From positions 2,170,001 through 2,234,000 of the forward strand of contig NZ_CP019285.1 in assembly GCF_000226975.2 (NCBI RefSeq): a stretch of 64,000 nt of DNA, given 5' to 3'. Numbering within the stretch: position 1 is the stretch's first letter; each line of letters begins with the position of its first letter. Below are positions 51,875 to 59,625 of the stretch, piece by piece. This DNA comes from Halobiforma lacisalsi AJ5 (GTDB lineage Archaea; Halobacteriota; Halobacteria; Halobacteriales; Natrialbaceae). The notes beneath the pieces were generated by a model that was given only the letters and a program-made list of their open reading frames with translations, was not told the origin of the DNA and made no database searches. The position numbers and the translations under genes were made by a program.

Positions 51875-52743
51875 GCGTTCTAGTCGACGACGACACGCGC
51901 GTCGTGGTACAGGGTATCACCGGCGGGGAGGGCAAGTTCCACGCCGAACAGATGATGGAGTACGGGACCAACGTCGTGGCCGGCGCGGTTCCCGGCAAGG
52001 GCGGCCAGGAGGCCGCCGGCGTCCCCGTCTACGATACGGTCCACGAGGCCGTCGAGGAGGAGAACGCCGACACGTCGGTCATCTTCGTCCCGCCGGCGTT
52101 CGCGGGCGACGCCATCTTCGAGGCGCTGGATACGGACCTCGATCTGGCCGTCGCGATCACGGAGGGCATCCCGACCCAGGACATGGCCAAGGTCAACAAG
52201 CGCCTCTCCGAGACCGACACACGACTCGTCGGTCCGAACTGTCCCGGTCTCATCACGCCCGGCGAGGCGAAACTGGGCATCCTCCCCGGTAACATCTTCG
52301 CCGAGGGGAACGTCGGTCTGGTCTCCCGCTCGGGGACGCTGACTTACCAGGTCGTCGACAACCTCACCGAGCGCGGCCTCGGCCAGAGCACCGCCATCGG
52401 CATCGGCGGCGACCCGATCATCGGGACGAACTTCATCGACGCGCTCGAACTGTTCGAGAACGACCCCGAGACCGACGCGATCGTCATGTGCGGCGAGATC
52501 GGCGGCGAAGACGAGGAACAGGCCGCCGCGTACATCGACGAACACGTCGACACGCCCGTCGCCGGGTTCATCGCCGGCCGCACGGCCCCGCCGGGCAAGC
52601 GCATGGGCCACGCCGGCGCCATCGTCTCCGGCTCCGGCACCGGCACCGCCGAGAGCAAGATTTCGGCGCTGAACGACGCGGGCGTCCCCGTCGGCGACAC
52701 CCCGGAGGAAGTCGCCGACCACATCGAAGAGTTCCTGGCCTGA
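51871..52743 (+). CDS. sucD: Succinyl-CoA synthetase (ADP-forming) alpha subunit
   Basis: A 290-residue subunit. It begins with [20 protein letters not shown], the CoA-binding Rossmann domain. [17 protein letters not shown] is conserved, and the phosphohistidine lies at about residue 247 in [13 protein letters not shown]. Together with SucC it interconverts succinyl-CoA and succinate with substrate-level phosphorylation. Confidence 0.96.
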   Translation: MSVLVDDDTRVVVQGITGGEGKFHAEQMMEYGTNVVAGAVPGKGGQEAAGVPVYDTVHEAVEEENADTSVIFVPPAFAGDAIFEALDTDLDLAVAITEGIPTQDMAKVNKRLSETDTRLVGPNCPGLITPGEAKLGILPGNIFAEGNVGLVSRSGTLTYQVVDNLTERGLGQSTAIGIGGDPIIGTNFIDALELFENDPETDAIVMCGEIGGEDEEQAAAYIDEHVDTPVAGFIAGRTAPPGKRMGHAGAIVSGSGTGTAESKISALNDAGVPVGDTPEEVADHIEEFLA

Positions 52744-52929
52744 TTCGGCGCCGCCGATAGCGCCCGATCCTCGATCTTCGATCCCCGATCCCGTTCGCGG
52801 TTTCGGTTTTCGACTCGTTTTCCGTTCTCCGCTCGCGTTCTGCCCCTTTCGAGTCCGTTCGAGACTCCTCGGTATCGGTCGGCGAAAGGGGCCGAAAGCC
52901 CTTCAAACCGCTTATCCGAATGCACGGCT

Positions 52930-53379
52930 ATGTACGACGCGATCTTCGCGCCGACAGACGGTTCCGCGCGATCGGAAGTCGCCCTCGAGCACGCGATCGA
53001 CCTCGCGACGCAGTACGACGCGACGTTGCACACCCAGTACGTCGTCGAGTCGTCGCCGGCGTTCGGCAACAACATAGACAGCGAAACCGAGGAGGAAATC
53101 TACGGGTCGCTGTTCGACGCCGGCGACCGGGCCGTCGCCGCTGTCGCCGACCGGGCGAAGACGGCCGACCTCGAGGTCGAAACGTCAGTCGTCCGTGGCG
53201 TTCCCCACGAAACGATCCTCGAGTACGTCGACGAGAACGACGTCGATCTCGTGGTCATGGCAACCTCGGGGCGGACCGGTTCCTCCCGGGAGTTGATCGG
53301 GAGCGTCGCGGAACGGGTCGTCCGGTCCTCGCCGGTGCCGGTCGTTACGGTCAACGTGGACGAAGACGACAGCGCCTGA
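52930..53379 (+). CDS. Universal stress protein (UspA family)
   Basis: A 149-residue single-domain protein. It begins [20 protein letters not shown] and ends with [20 protein letters not shown] and [12 protein letters not shown], the usual ATP-binding-type loop, in which the first glycine of the pattern is alanine or threonine. UspA proteins are numerous in haloarchaea and act in stress responses by unknown mechanism. It follows sucD by about 190 bp. Confidence 0.92.
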   Translation: MYDAIFAPTDGSARSEVALEHAIDLATQYDATLHTQYVVESSPAFGNNIDSETEEEIYGSLFDAGDRAVAAVADRAKTADLEVETSVVRGVPHETILEYVDENDVDLVVMATSGRTGSSRELIGSVAERVVRSSPVPVVTVNVDEDDSA

Positions 53380-53491
53380 CCGTGCCACGAGCCGTGGCTC
53401 CGAGTGGCCTCTAACAGGTCGTACTGGCGCCACGTTCCTGGCCGATTCCGGCAGTACCCCTATCCGGCCGTCCGTCGGAGATCGAACCACG

Positions 53492-53656
53492 ATGTCCGTC
53501 CATCTCGAGTGCGATCAGTGCGGGGCAACCCACACCATCCCGGACCGCCCGATGCGTTCGGGCGCGGATACGGGCGGGACCGGTTGTCCGGAGTGTGGTG
53601 CGGGATCGTACACGGTACGCCGAACGGGGCTCGGGTGGCACCCGAGCGATCCTTGA
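53492..53656 (+). CDS. Very small zinc-finger protein
   Basis: A 54-residue protein: MSVHLECDQCGATHTIPDRP, then GGTGCPECGAGSYTV and the end HPSDP. Two CxxC knuckles (Cys7/10 and Cys36/39) should bind one zinc. Haloarchaea encode many such short zinc-finger proteins; some act in stress or biofilm phenotypes, but this one is not characterised. Coding bias and the compact acidic pattern support it in spite of its size. Confidence 0.65.
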   Translation: MSVHLECDQCGATHTIPDRPMRSGADTGGTGCPECGAGSYTVRRTGLGWHPSDP

Positions 53657-53674
53657 GCGCGTCGTCCGGGGAGC

Positions 53675-54670
53675 TCAGAACGGGTTGAGTTTCGATAGCA
53701 ATCGGCGGAAGAGCCCGGGGGTGGCTGAATCGGAATCGGGATTGGGATCAGGATCGGGGTCGGAATCGGAATCGGGGTCAGGGCCGGGGACGGAGTCAGT
53801 TGCGGCAGTTGCGTGGTCCCCGTCTTCCCCGTCACCCCCGCCGTCCGTCGCTGAGGATTCGTCAGGAGCCTCGACGCTTGCGTCGGTCACGGCGCTCTCG
53901 CTTTCGTTCTCTCCTTCACTCTCCTCCGGTTCCGCGCTCGCGGTTTCGTCTCCGGCGTCCTCGAGCGGCTCCGCCCTCTCCTCGGCGGTGTCCTCGAGAT
54001 CGGAGTCGCTCGAGGATGGTTCATTCGCTGCCGTCCCCTCGTCGCGATCGGCGGTTCCGTCGGCGCTTCCGTTGCCGTCGCCGTCGCTGTCGCTGTCGCC
54101 GTCGCTTTCGACCGGCGTCGGTTCGGCTTCCGTATCCGTCGCCGTCTCGACGTTTGCCTCCCAGTCGAGTTTCACCGCCGACTCGCCGTCGGTCTCGTCG
54201 TCACCCTCGCCCGGGGGGTCGACCCAGAGGAACTCCTGGCCCTCGGTTCGGCCCGTCAACAGGAGGTCCTCGAGTTCCCCCTCGTCCGCGAGGATGTCCT
54301 CGTCCGCCTCGGTCTCCGACCCTGGCTCCGGCTCCGGTTCGTCGGCGCTCGCGATGATGTCGTCCGGGGTCTCGCCGTCCAGCAACCCGTCGGTATCGGC
54401 GTCGTTCCCGACCGTATCCTTGAGTTCTCCGAAGACGGACGCCGCAGTCCGGTCTTCGATTCCATCGCCGGCGTCGGCTTCGGCGTCGGCATCGTCATCG
54501 TCCCCGCCCTCGTCCGTTCCGTCCCCGGAACGATCGTCGATCGACGGATCGCCGAGAGACTCGTCCGCGATCCCGCCGAACAGTTCGTCGGCGCTCGAGG
54601 CGAACTCGATCCCACCACCGCCCACGCCACCGGGCTTCCCCGCGTCGTCCTCGATTGTGCCGTCGGTCAT
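53675..54670 (-). CDS. Highly acidic low-complexity protein, unknown function
   Basis: A 331-residue protein. Ordered parts are limited to GGIEFASSADELFGGIADES near the start, a middle segment ILADEGELEDLLLTGRTEGQ followed by EFLWVDPP, and the end LFRRLLSKLNPF. The rest is Asp, Glu, Ser, Gly and Thr, with Asp-Pro/Asp-Ser dipeptide runs near residues 300-318. The basic amphipathic C-terminus may bind membrane or nucleic acid. No family recognised. The ATG at 54670 follows a good TATA box. Confidence 0.72.
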   Translation of the reverse strand: MTDGTIEDDAGKPGGVGGGGIEFASSADELFGGIADESLGDPSIDDRSGDGTDEGGDDDDADAEADAGDGIEDRTAASVFGELKDTVGNDADTDGLLDGETPDDIIASADEPEPEPGSETEADEDILADEGELEDLLLTGRTEGQEFLWVDPPGEGDDETDGESAVKLDWEANVETATDTEAEPTPVESDGDSDSDGDGNGSADGTADRDEGTAANEPSSSDSDLEDTAEERAEPLEDAGDETASAEPEESEGENESESAVTDASVEAPDESSATDGGGDGEDGDHATAATDSVPGPDPDSDSDPDPDPNPDSDSATPGLFRRLLSKLNPF

Positions 54671-55176
54671 AGGTCGATTTCGTTGAAATACATTTTCACA
54701 GCTATTTAATTTTTGGAATTTTTGCACGGCCGGTGTGCGAGAGTAGATACATATTAGCGTGTCGGCCGTTTTCGTCAGCACCGCCGATTTAGTGTGGACA
54801 CTCGTCCAAATATGACGCCGAACGCTTCACTGTACAAATAATCGTGGACGGCACCGGACGGAGAAGGATCAAGACCGTCTTCTGATACTCCGAAGTCAAC
54901 TGTGGCCCGGTTTCCAGACCTCCGGTGCCGGATAGATGGTGTTGATCCGATCCCTCTGCAGATTCAGGGAGCGTGGTTCCGGCCTGGTATCTCGAGTCGA
55001 TCGGCCGTGATCGTACGACCCCCATAATCCATCGTAATATCGAACATACGTGACGAACAACCACTCGGCTTCATCTTGGCCCGGAGACACCATCTCGAGC
55101 GTGTTCCGTCGGAGAAGGTAGGGAGCTGGGAGGTGAGGTGGCCGAACGAGAGACGGAACTCAACGGAACCACGACT
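54671..55176. other. Divergent intergenic region
   Basis: Besides the promoter of the acidic protein, the 506 bp have lower G+C than average. Two minus-strand open frames (54789-55064 and 54896-55093) have no recognisable protein pattern; nothing else was supported. Confidence 0.5.
54703..54710 (-). promoter_or_regulatory. TATA box of the acidic protein gene
   Basis: Read on the minus strand as ATTAAATA within an A/T-rich tract, centred about 37 bp before the ATG at 54670. Confidence 0.55.
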
Positions 55177-55953
55177 ATGACAGAAAACGGCCCAGATGGA
55201 AACGATGCGTCCGGTGAGTCGACAATAAATCGCAGGAAGATACTGAAAGGCATCGGGGTAGCAGGTGTCGTCGGCACTATCGGTACAGGGGCAGTCTCGG
55301 CGCAGCCCCCTGGGGCATGTCAGAGCTGTGAAGCGGTCGACGAAAACGCCGTGAGGGTAAAATACGATTGGAGCTCTCAGTGTAATTTCGTTTTAGATTC
55401 GGAAGACAATCCCTTGGTCACTGTCTCACCCACTGACTTCAAGAACGGGGACCAGTGTGAACCAATCGAATTCTCGTACAGCGTAACCGATTCTACATCC
55501 TGGCAGATAATTTATATCTGTGTGTTTGGTGGAAACACAACGCGGGAGACGTTCCCGACAGGGACCGACCGGTTTAGCGGGACGTTTCGGTTTAACGAGG
55601 GTGGCAGTGGTGCGCCAGCTATCAGTAATGTCACATTCTGCGTAATTCCCGTCGGAGAAGAACCGCCGGAACCGCCAGAACCGCCAGAACCGCCGGAACC
55701 GCCAGAACCCGAACCACCGGACGGTCCGCAGGCTGAAGACGACTTAGTCGACGTTGACGTAGACGTCGGCGACCAAACCATCGAATCCGGCGATGCTCGT
55801 ACAAACGTCGATCTCAACCAGTCGAACACGAACGTCCAAAACTCGGAGACAGTGAGCGACGCTACCAGTGGTGATGCCTTCGCCTGGAGCCAATCCGAAC
55901 CGGCAGGCCCATTCGGTCAACAAGACCGAAAGGACGAAAAGCACAAAAAATAA
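55177..55953 (+). CDS. Tat-exported protein with Pro-Pro-Glu repeats
   Basis: A 258-residue secreted protein. The Tat signal RRKILKG is at residues 19-25, followed by GVAGVVGTIGTGAVSAQ with probable cleavage after the Ala at 42. The mature part has four or more cysteines (CQSC near the start), a PPEPPEPPEPPEP linker at about 168-185 and a polar tail VDLNQSNTNVQNSETVSDAT followed by SGDAFAWSQ, resembling Asn/Gln-rich beta-solenoid ends. No lipobox is present, so it is probably released or noncovalently held. Codon usage and G+C are lower than in neighbours, suggesting lateral transfer. Function unknown. Confidence 0.78.
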   Translation: MTENGPDGNDASGESTINRRKILKGIGVAGVVGTIGTGAVSAQPPGACQSCEAVDENAVRVKYDWSSQCNFVLDSEDNPLVTVSPTDFKNGDQCEPIEFSYSVTDSTSWQIIYICVFGGNTTRETFPTGTDRFSGTFRFNEGGSGAPAISNVTFCVIPVGEEPPEPPEPPEPPEPPEPEPPDGPQAEDDLVDVDVDVGDQTIESGDARTNVDLNQSNTNVQNSETVSDATSGDAFAWSQSEPAGPFGQQDRKDEKHKK

Positions 55954-56149
55954 ACAAAGATCCGAGTCGCTCTCGAACCCTGGATCCACCGATCGTTCCG
56001 ACTTTTCCGTCTCGAGCCGCGGACGTTAATCACCGTCCGGTTCTACTGATCCAGCGGAACCGACGGTCGTCACGAGGGGTATGTGCCGGACACTCACCCT
56101 CGAGCGGAACCGTGAGAGTAAAACCAACCCGCGGACTCGGTTCACGCGA

Positions 56150-57376
56150 ATGGAAGACCGCGGGTTCGACCTCGAGGGTCGGCTAGCGTCTCTCGAGGGC
56201 GACGAGCACAGGCGGGCACTGTCACCTGCAGACCGGGTGGCGGAACGCGGCTACTTCGCCCCACCGGCCGGCGGTGATCTTCCGGTACTCGAGTCCGAGG
56301 AGACGCTCGTGTTCGGATCGAACAACTATCTGGGGCTGACGGACGACCAGCGGGTCCAGAACGCGGTGCGACAGGCTGCTGCGGCCGTCGGCACCGGGGC
56401 CGGCGCGAGCCGCCTCCGAACCGGGGACACGTTACTCCACCACGACCTCGAGCGACAACTCGCGGAGACGGAGGGGACCGACCGTGTGCTCGCGTTCTCC
56501 TCGCGGTATGCCGCCACGGTCGGAACGATCACGGCCCTCGAGCCGGACGTCGTCTTCGCCGACGAAGCGATCCACGCGAGCCTCGTCGACGGCTGCCGGC
56601 TCGCGGGCGCGGAGCGGGTGACCTACGACCACTGCGATCCCGGGAGTCTGGAGGCAGCACTCGAGCAGCGGGCGCGAGCAGCCGGTTCGGACGACGCGGA
56701 CGGGGCCGTCGAGGACTCGTGGCTGATCGTCACCAGCACCGTCTTCGGCGTCGACGGCACCGTCGCACCGCTGTCGGCGATCTGTGACCTCGCCGACGAG
56801 TTCGGTGCCTGGATCGCGGTCGACAAGACTCACGCCACCGGCCTCTACGCCGGCGGCGGCGGGGTCGTTCAGGCTGAGGGCCTCGAGGATCGAATTCACG
56901 TCCAGTTGGGGTCGCTCTCGACCGCGCTGGCCAGCCAGGGCGGGTACGTCGCCGGGAGCGACGCCCTGATCGAGTGTCTGGTGCGAGACTGCCGATCGTT
57001 CGCCGCCGCGTACGGACTCGCGCCGACGGCGGCCGCGGCTGCGAGCGAGGCACTTCACCGCGCACGCTATGGAAGCGTTCGCGAACGGATCTGGGAAAAC
57101 GTCGCCCACCTGCGGGATGGCCTCGAGACGCTGGGCCTCGAGGCGCTCGGGGACTCGCAGATCCTCACCGTCCCGGTCGGAGACCGCTCGGACGCGGTCG
57201 CGGTCGCCGACGGCGTTCGGGAACGGGACGTCGTCGTTCCGGCGGTCGAGCCGATCCGCGTTCCGGACGATCAGTGGCGGCTCCGGATCACGCCGATGGC
57301 GACCCACGAGCCGGACGACGTGGTCGCCTGTCTGGAGGCGATTCAGGCGGCCGGCGAGGAAGTCGGGGTTCTGTAG
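56150..57376 (+). CDS. BioF-like alpha-oxoamine synthase homologue lacking the PLP lysine
   Basis: A 408-residue fold-type I protein like 8-amino-7-oxononanoate synthase. SNNYLGLTDD, GTGAGASRL, FADEAIHASLVDG and VPAVEPIRVP with RLRITPMATHEPDDV all match the family. The pyridine-N aspartate (Asp225) and His228 are in VDKTHATG. At the place of the Schiff-base lysine in GxLSKAL the sequence is GSLSTALASQGG, with Thr258. The family's essential lysine is thus absent, so normal PLP catalysis is doubtful. No bioA, bioB or bioD gene is next to it. The start at 56150 begins the conserved region; an in-frame ATG at 56081 lacks family likeness. Confidence 0.85.
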   Translation: MEDRGFDLEGRLASLEGDEHRRALSPADRVAERGYFAPPAGGDLPVLESEETLVFGSNNYLGLTDDQRVQNAVRQAAAAVGTGAGASRLRTGDTLLHHDLERQLAETEGTDRVLAFSSRYAATVGTITALEPDVVFADEAIHASLVDGCRLAGAERVTYDHCDPGSLEAALEQRARAAGSDDADGAVEDSWLIVTSTVFGVDGTVAPLSAICDLADEFGAWIAVDKTHATGLYAGGGGVVQAEGLEDRIHVQLGSLSTALASQGGYVAGSDALIECLVRDCRSFAAAYGLAPTAAAAASEALHRARYGSVRERIWENVAHLRDGLETLGLEALGDSQILTVPVGDRSDAVAVADGVRERDVVVPAVEPIRVPDDQWRLRITPMATHEPDDVVACLEAIQAAGEEVGVL

Positions 57377-57434
57377 CCGGGTCCGTGGTCCCGGTCGGTT
57401 CTCGAGCGGTCCCCAGTTCGGCGCTGGAAAGAAG

Positions 57435-57647
57435 TCAAGCGGACGTCGCCGCTCGATCCCGCTCGAGCACGGCGGACTCGTCGGCCCCGCCCTCGCGGGA
57501 CGGCACCTTCCCCGCTTCCTGGGACTCGCGGTCGAGCAGCCACGATACGATCTCGGATTTCCGGTGCTCGACCTCGAGGTGCACTCGGAGATCCGTTCGC
57601 TGATCGTACCGGTTCGGACAGAGCGGGCATCGCTGCTGATCGGTCAT
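57435..57647 (-). CDS. Small C2H2-like zinc-finger protein
   Basis: A 70-residue protein: MTDQQRCPLCPNRYDQRTDL, then RVHLEVEHRKSEIVSWLLD. Cys7/Cys10 and the His pair (HLEVEH) give a CxxC-x12-HxxxxH finger. The C-terminal part is polar and helical. Such short single-finger proteins are frequent in haloarchaea. It faces the BioF-like gene tail to tail and ends before the insertion element. An ATG four codons upstream (57659) is an alternative start. Confidence 0.7.
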   Translation of the reverse strand: MTDQQRCPLCPNRYDQRTDLRVHLEVEHRKSEIVSWLLDRESQEAGKVPSREGGADESAVLERDRAATSA

Positions 57648-57731
57648 CTCGCCATTCACCGTGGCGTAGTGACGACGGTGACCGACGTAAGACTACCGGT
57701 GGTAGTAATACTGACAGCTCGCCGTAAACAA

Positions 57732-57753
57732 CCTCGGGCACGGTGGCCCGAGG
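57732..57753 (-). ncRNA. Right-end hairpin, likely part of the TnpB-associated omega RNA
   Basis: A perfect eight-base stem (CCTCGGGC/GCCCGAGG) lies after the tnpB stop and before the putative right end. In IS200/605 elements this region encodes the 3' scaffold of the RNA that guides TnpB, with guide bases taken from flanking DNA. Length and processing cannot be read from sequence alone. Confidence 0.45.
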
Positions 57754-57767
57754 CTTTTGTAATTCCC

Positions 57768-59072
57768 TCAGCCGTGCGCTAGCACTCCCTGCTCGGCAAG
57801 CGAGCGGGATGAGGTTGGGCGGCTTACACGCCCCGACCCGGACAGACGCACCAATCTCACCTGCGGTTGGGTTTTGTGAGTCCGGTAATTCGATTCGTTG
57901 TCGTCGAGTTTCGCCTTCTCGCGCCACGCGATGTTCACCGACGCATTTCGGTCAGCGTGATCTTGCACCACGTCACACTCGTCGTTCGGACACCGGAACC
58001 GCCGTCCCTTCCGATCACCACGCTCACCACAACACGAACACGTCTTCGAGTTATAGTAGGCATTCACCGTGTCCGTGGGAATCTCCCGCCACGTCGCCTT
58101 GTACGAGACGAACGTCTCGAACTTGTGGAACGGGAGTTTGTGCAGTCGGCGGTTCATATACGTCCCGCACTTGATTTCGTCGCGGATACCGCTCATGTCC
58201 TCGAACACGATGACCGGGTTCGAGAACTGCTCCGCGAACTCCACGACAGCACGGGAAAGCCGATGCAGTACCCATTCGGTGAATCGTTCTTCTTTGTCAC
58301 CGAGTTTCCAGTGGATGCTTGCCTTGCCGTGTTCCTGACAGCGTTTCGTGATGGTGTGGTAGCGTTGGCGTTCTTGTTTGACTCGTCCGTAGTCGAGGAC
58401 GAGCGTGCCCTTCGTCTGCATCGTCTCGCGGTCGAGGGCAGTGAGCGCGACGTTTCGCTCGTTGATGTCCACGCCGACGAGCGTGTCGCTGGTGTTGGGT
58501 TCGGGCACGTCGAACTCGCGTGTGACCGTGACATGTAGGTAGTACACGCCATCGCGGTACAGGAGTTCTGCCTGCCCCACATCTACCTCGTCCGACGTGA
58601 TAGCGTCCCGTAGATCGTCTATCGCGTCCGGTTCACCGCGTAGATGGCCCTTCACCTTCTTGTAGGGTTTCGGACTGATGCGGAACTGGACACGATTGGT
58701 GTCGTCGTCTACGGTGAGGCGATAGCCTTCCGTGTGAGCCATCACGAGTGGGTACGCGCCAGATTTGCCCGTACTCGGTGGCGTCGGCTTCCCGCCATCA
58801 GGGTCGTCTTGGTTCTCCCACCAGTCTTTGAGTGCCTGGTAGGAGTCCCACGTCTGGAGAGCCTTGCCGACGACCGCACACTTGTTGTTTCGCAAGAAGT
58901 CATCGCGGTCAACTTCTTTTTGTATCTCGGTCCGGGTGTACCCACGTTGTTTGAGGCGGATGGTTTGGTTGAAAATCTCACGTGAAGCGAGGCGGGCGTC
59001 GCGAAGCCACGACCGTTCACCAGACGCTACGTGAAGGCGCGTCTGAATCGTCTTCGTGGCTTCTTCACCCAT
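57768..59072 (-). CDS. tnpB: TnpB, RNA-guided endonuclease of IS200/IS605
   Basis: A 434-residue protein. The RuvC-like catalytic residues are Asp202 (VGVDINERNVAL), Glu291 (VIVFEDMSGI) and Asp374 (DHADRNAS). A zinc knuckle has Cys345, Cys348, Cys361 and Cys366 (TCSCCGERGD and FRCPNDEC). The helical N-terminal domain is present, so the protein appears complete and intact. TnpB cuts DNA next to a short transposon-adjacent motif, using RNA made from the element's right end, and helps keep the element at its donor site. Confidence 0.92.
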   Translation of the reverse strand: MGEEATKTIQTRLHVASGERSWLRDARLASREIFNQTIRLKQRGYTRTEIQKEVDRDDFLRNNKCAVVGKALQTWDSYQALKDWWENQDDPDGGKPTPPSTGKSGAYPLVMAHTEGYRLTVDDDTNRVQFRISPKPYKKVKGHLRGEPDAIDDLRDAITSDEVDVGQAELLYRDGVYYLHVTVTREFDVPEPNTSDTLVGVDINERNVALTALDRETMQTKGTLVLDYGRVKQERQRYHTITKRCQEHGKASIHWKLGDKEERFTEWVLHRLSRAVVEFAEQFSNPVIVFEDMSGIRDEIKCGTYMNRRLHKLPFHKFETFVSYKATWREIPTDTVNAYYNSKTCSCCGERGDRKGRRFRCPNDECDVVQDHADRNASVNIAWREKAKLDDNESNYRTHKTQPQVRLVRLSGSGRVSRPTSSRSLAEQGVLAHG

Positions 59073-59116
59073 ACTTTGACAATCATTCTAACCAATCATA
59101 AATGTGGGGATTAGGG

Positions 59117-59524
59117 ATGGAGAAGTACCGCAGTCACGCACATTCGGTTAGTTCCTGCAAGTATCACTTCGTCTGGTGCCCGAAATATCGCCACCCTGTT
59201 CTCGATGTAGTGGAGGACGACGTGCGGGAGTTGTTTGGTGAGACTGCCGATCACTTTGGACACGAGATTCTGGCGCTGGAGATCGCGGATGACCACGTTC
59301 ACCTGTTCGTGCAAACTGACCCGAAGCACAGTTCGACAGACATCGCTCGGCAGTTCAAGTCGTACTCTGGAAAGCACTTACTGGAGCGGTCTCCCGAGAT
59401 TCGGGAGTCGTATTTCTGGGGAGGTGGGTTCTGGAAGGTTGGGTACTACGTGGGGACGACGGGGGCAGTCTCGGAAGAAGTAGTTGAACGGTATATTGAG
59501 GAGACGGAACACGCGCCGGAGTGA
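59117..59524 (+). CDS. tnpA: TnpA, Y1 HUH transposase of IS200/IS605
   Basis: A 135-residue transposase: MEKYRSHAHSVSSCKYHFVW is followed by CPKYRHPVL. The HUH motif is His60-Val-His62 in ADDHVHLFVQ, and the catalytic tyrosine is Tyr110 or Tyr111 in KVGYYVG. Complete length. It excises and inserts single-stranded circles. An in-frame ATG at 59102 would add five residues. Transcribed away from tnpB from a 44-bp shared promoter region. Confidence 0.92.
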   Translation: MEKYRSHAHSVSSCKYHFVWCPKYRHPVLDVVEDDVRELFGETADHFGHEILALEIADDHVHLFVQTDPKHSSTDIARQFKSYSGKHLLERSPEIRESYFWGGGFWKVGYYVGTTGAVSEEVVERYIEETEHAPE

Positions 59525-59552
59525 CGCGCTTCACCCCCGACCCCGGTGTTGA

Positions 59553-59596
59553 CGCAAATCGAAGATTTGCGAAAGCCGAAAACCTGCGGTTTTCGG
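59553..59596 (+). repeat. Pair of hairpins at the tnpA-proximal (left) end
   Basis: CGCAAATC/GATTTGCG with a three-base loop is followed by CCGAAAAC/GTTTTCGG with a five-base loop. They are good candidates for the structures TnpA recognises. Confidence 0.65.
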
Positions 59597-59625
59597 AAGG
59601 GCGGGGAACTCGCGCTGCTTTTTGT

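Larger units (their letters stand above)
57724..59600. mobile_element. IS200/IS605-family insertion sequence with divergent tnpA and tnpB
   Basis: The element contains a HUH Y1 transposase gene on the plus strand and a TnpB gene on the minus strand, start to start, as in the IS605 group. Subterminal hairpins lie beyond both stops: CCTCGGGC/GCCCGAGG at 57732-57753, and CGCAAATC/GATTTGCG plus CCGAAAAC/GTTTTCGG at 59553-59596. The family has no terminal inverted repeats or target duplication, so the limits are estimates from the hairpins; GTTTAC (minus strand, 57724-57729) may be the right cleavage site. It inserted directly beyond the stop of rfcL. Confidence 0.85.

Noticed and set aside
54789..55093. 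Two minus-strand frames in the gap before the Tat-exported protein
   Set aside because: No acidic bias, no domain and low coding character; they may be chance frames in lower-G+C DNA.
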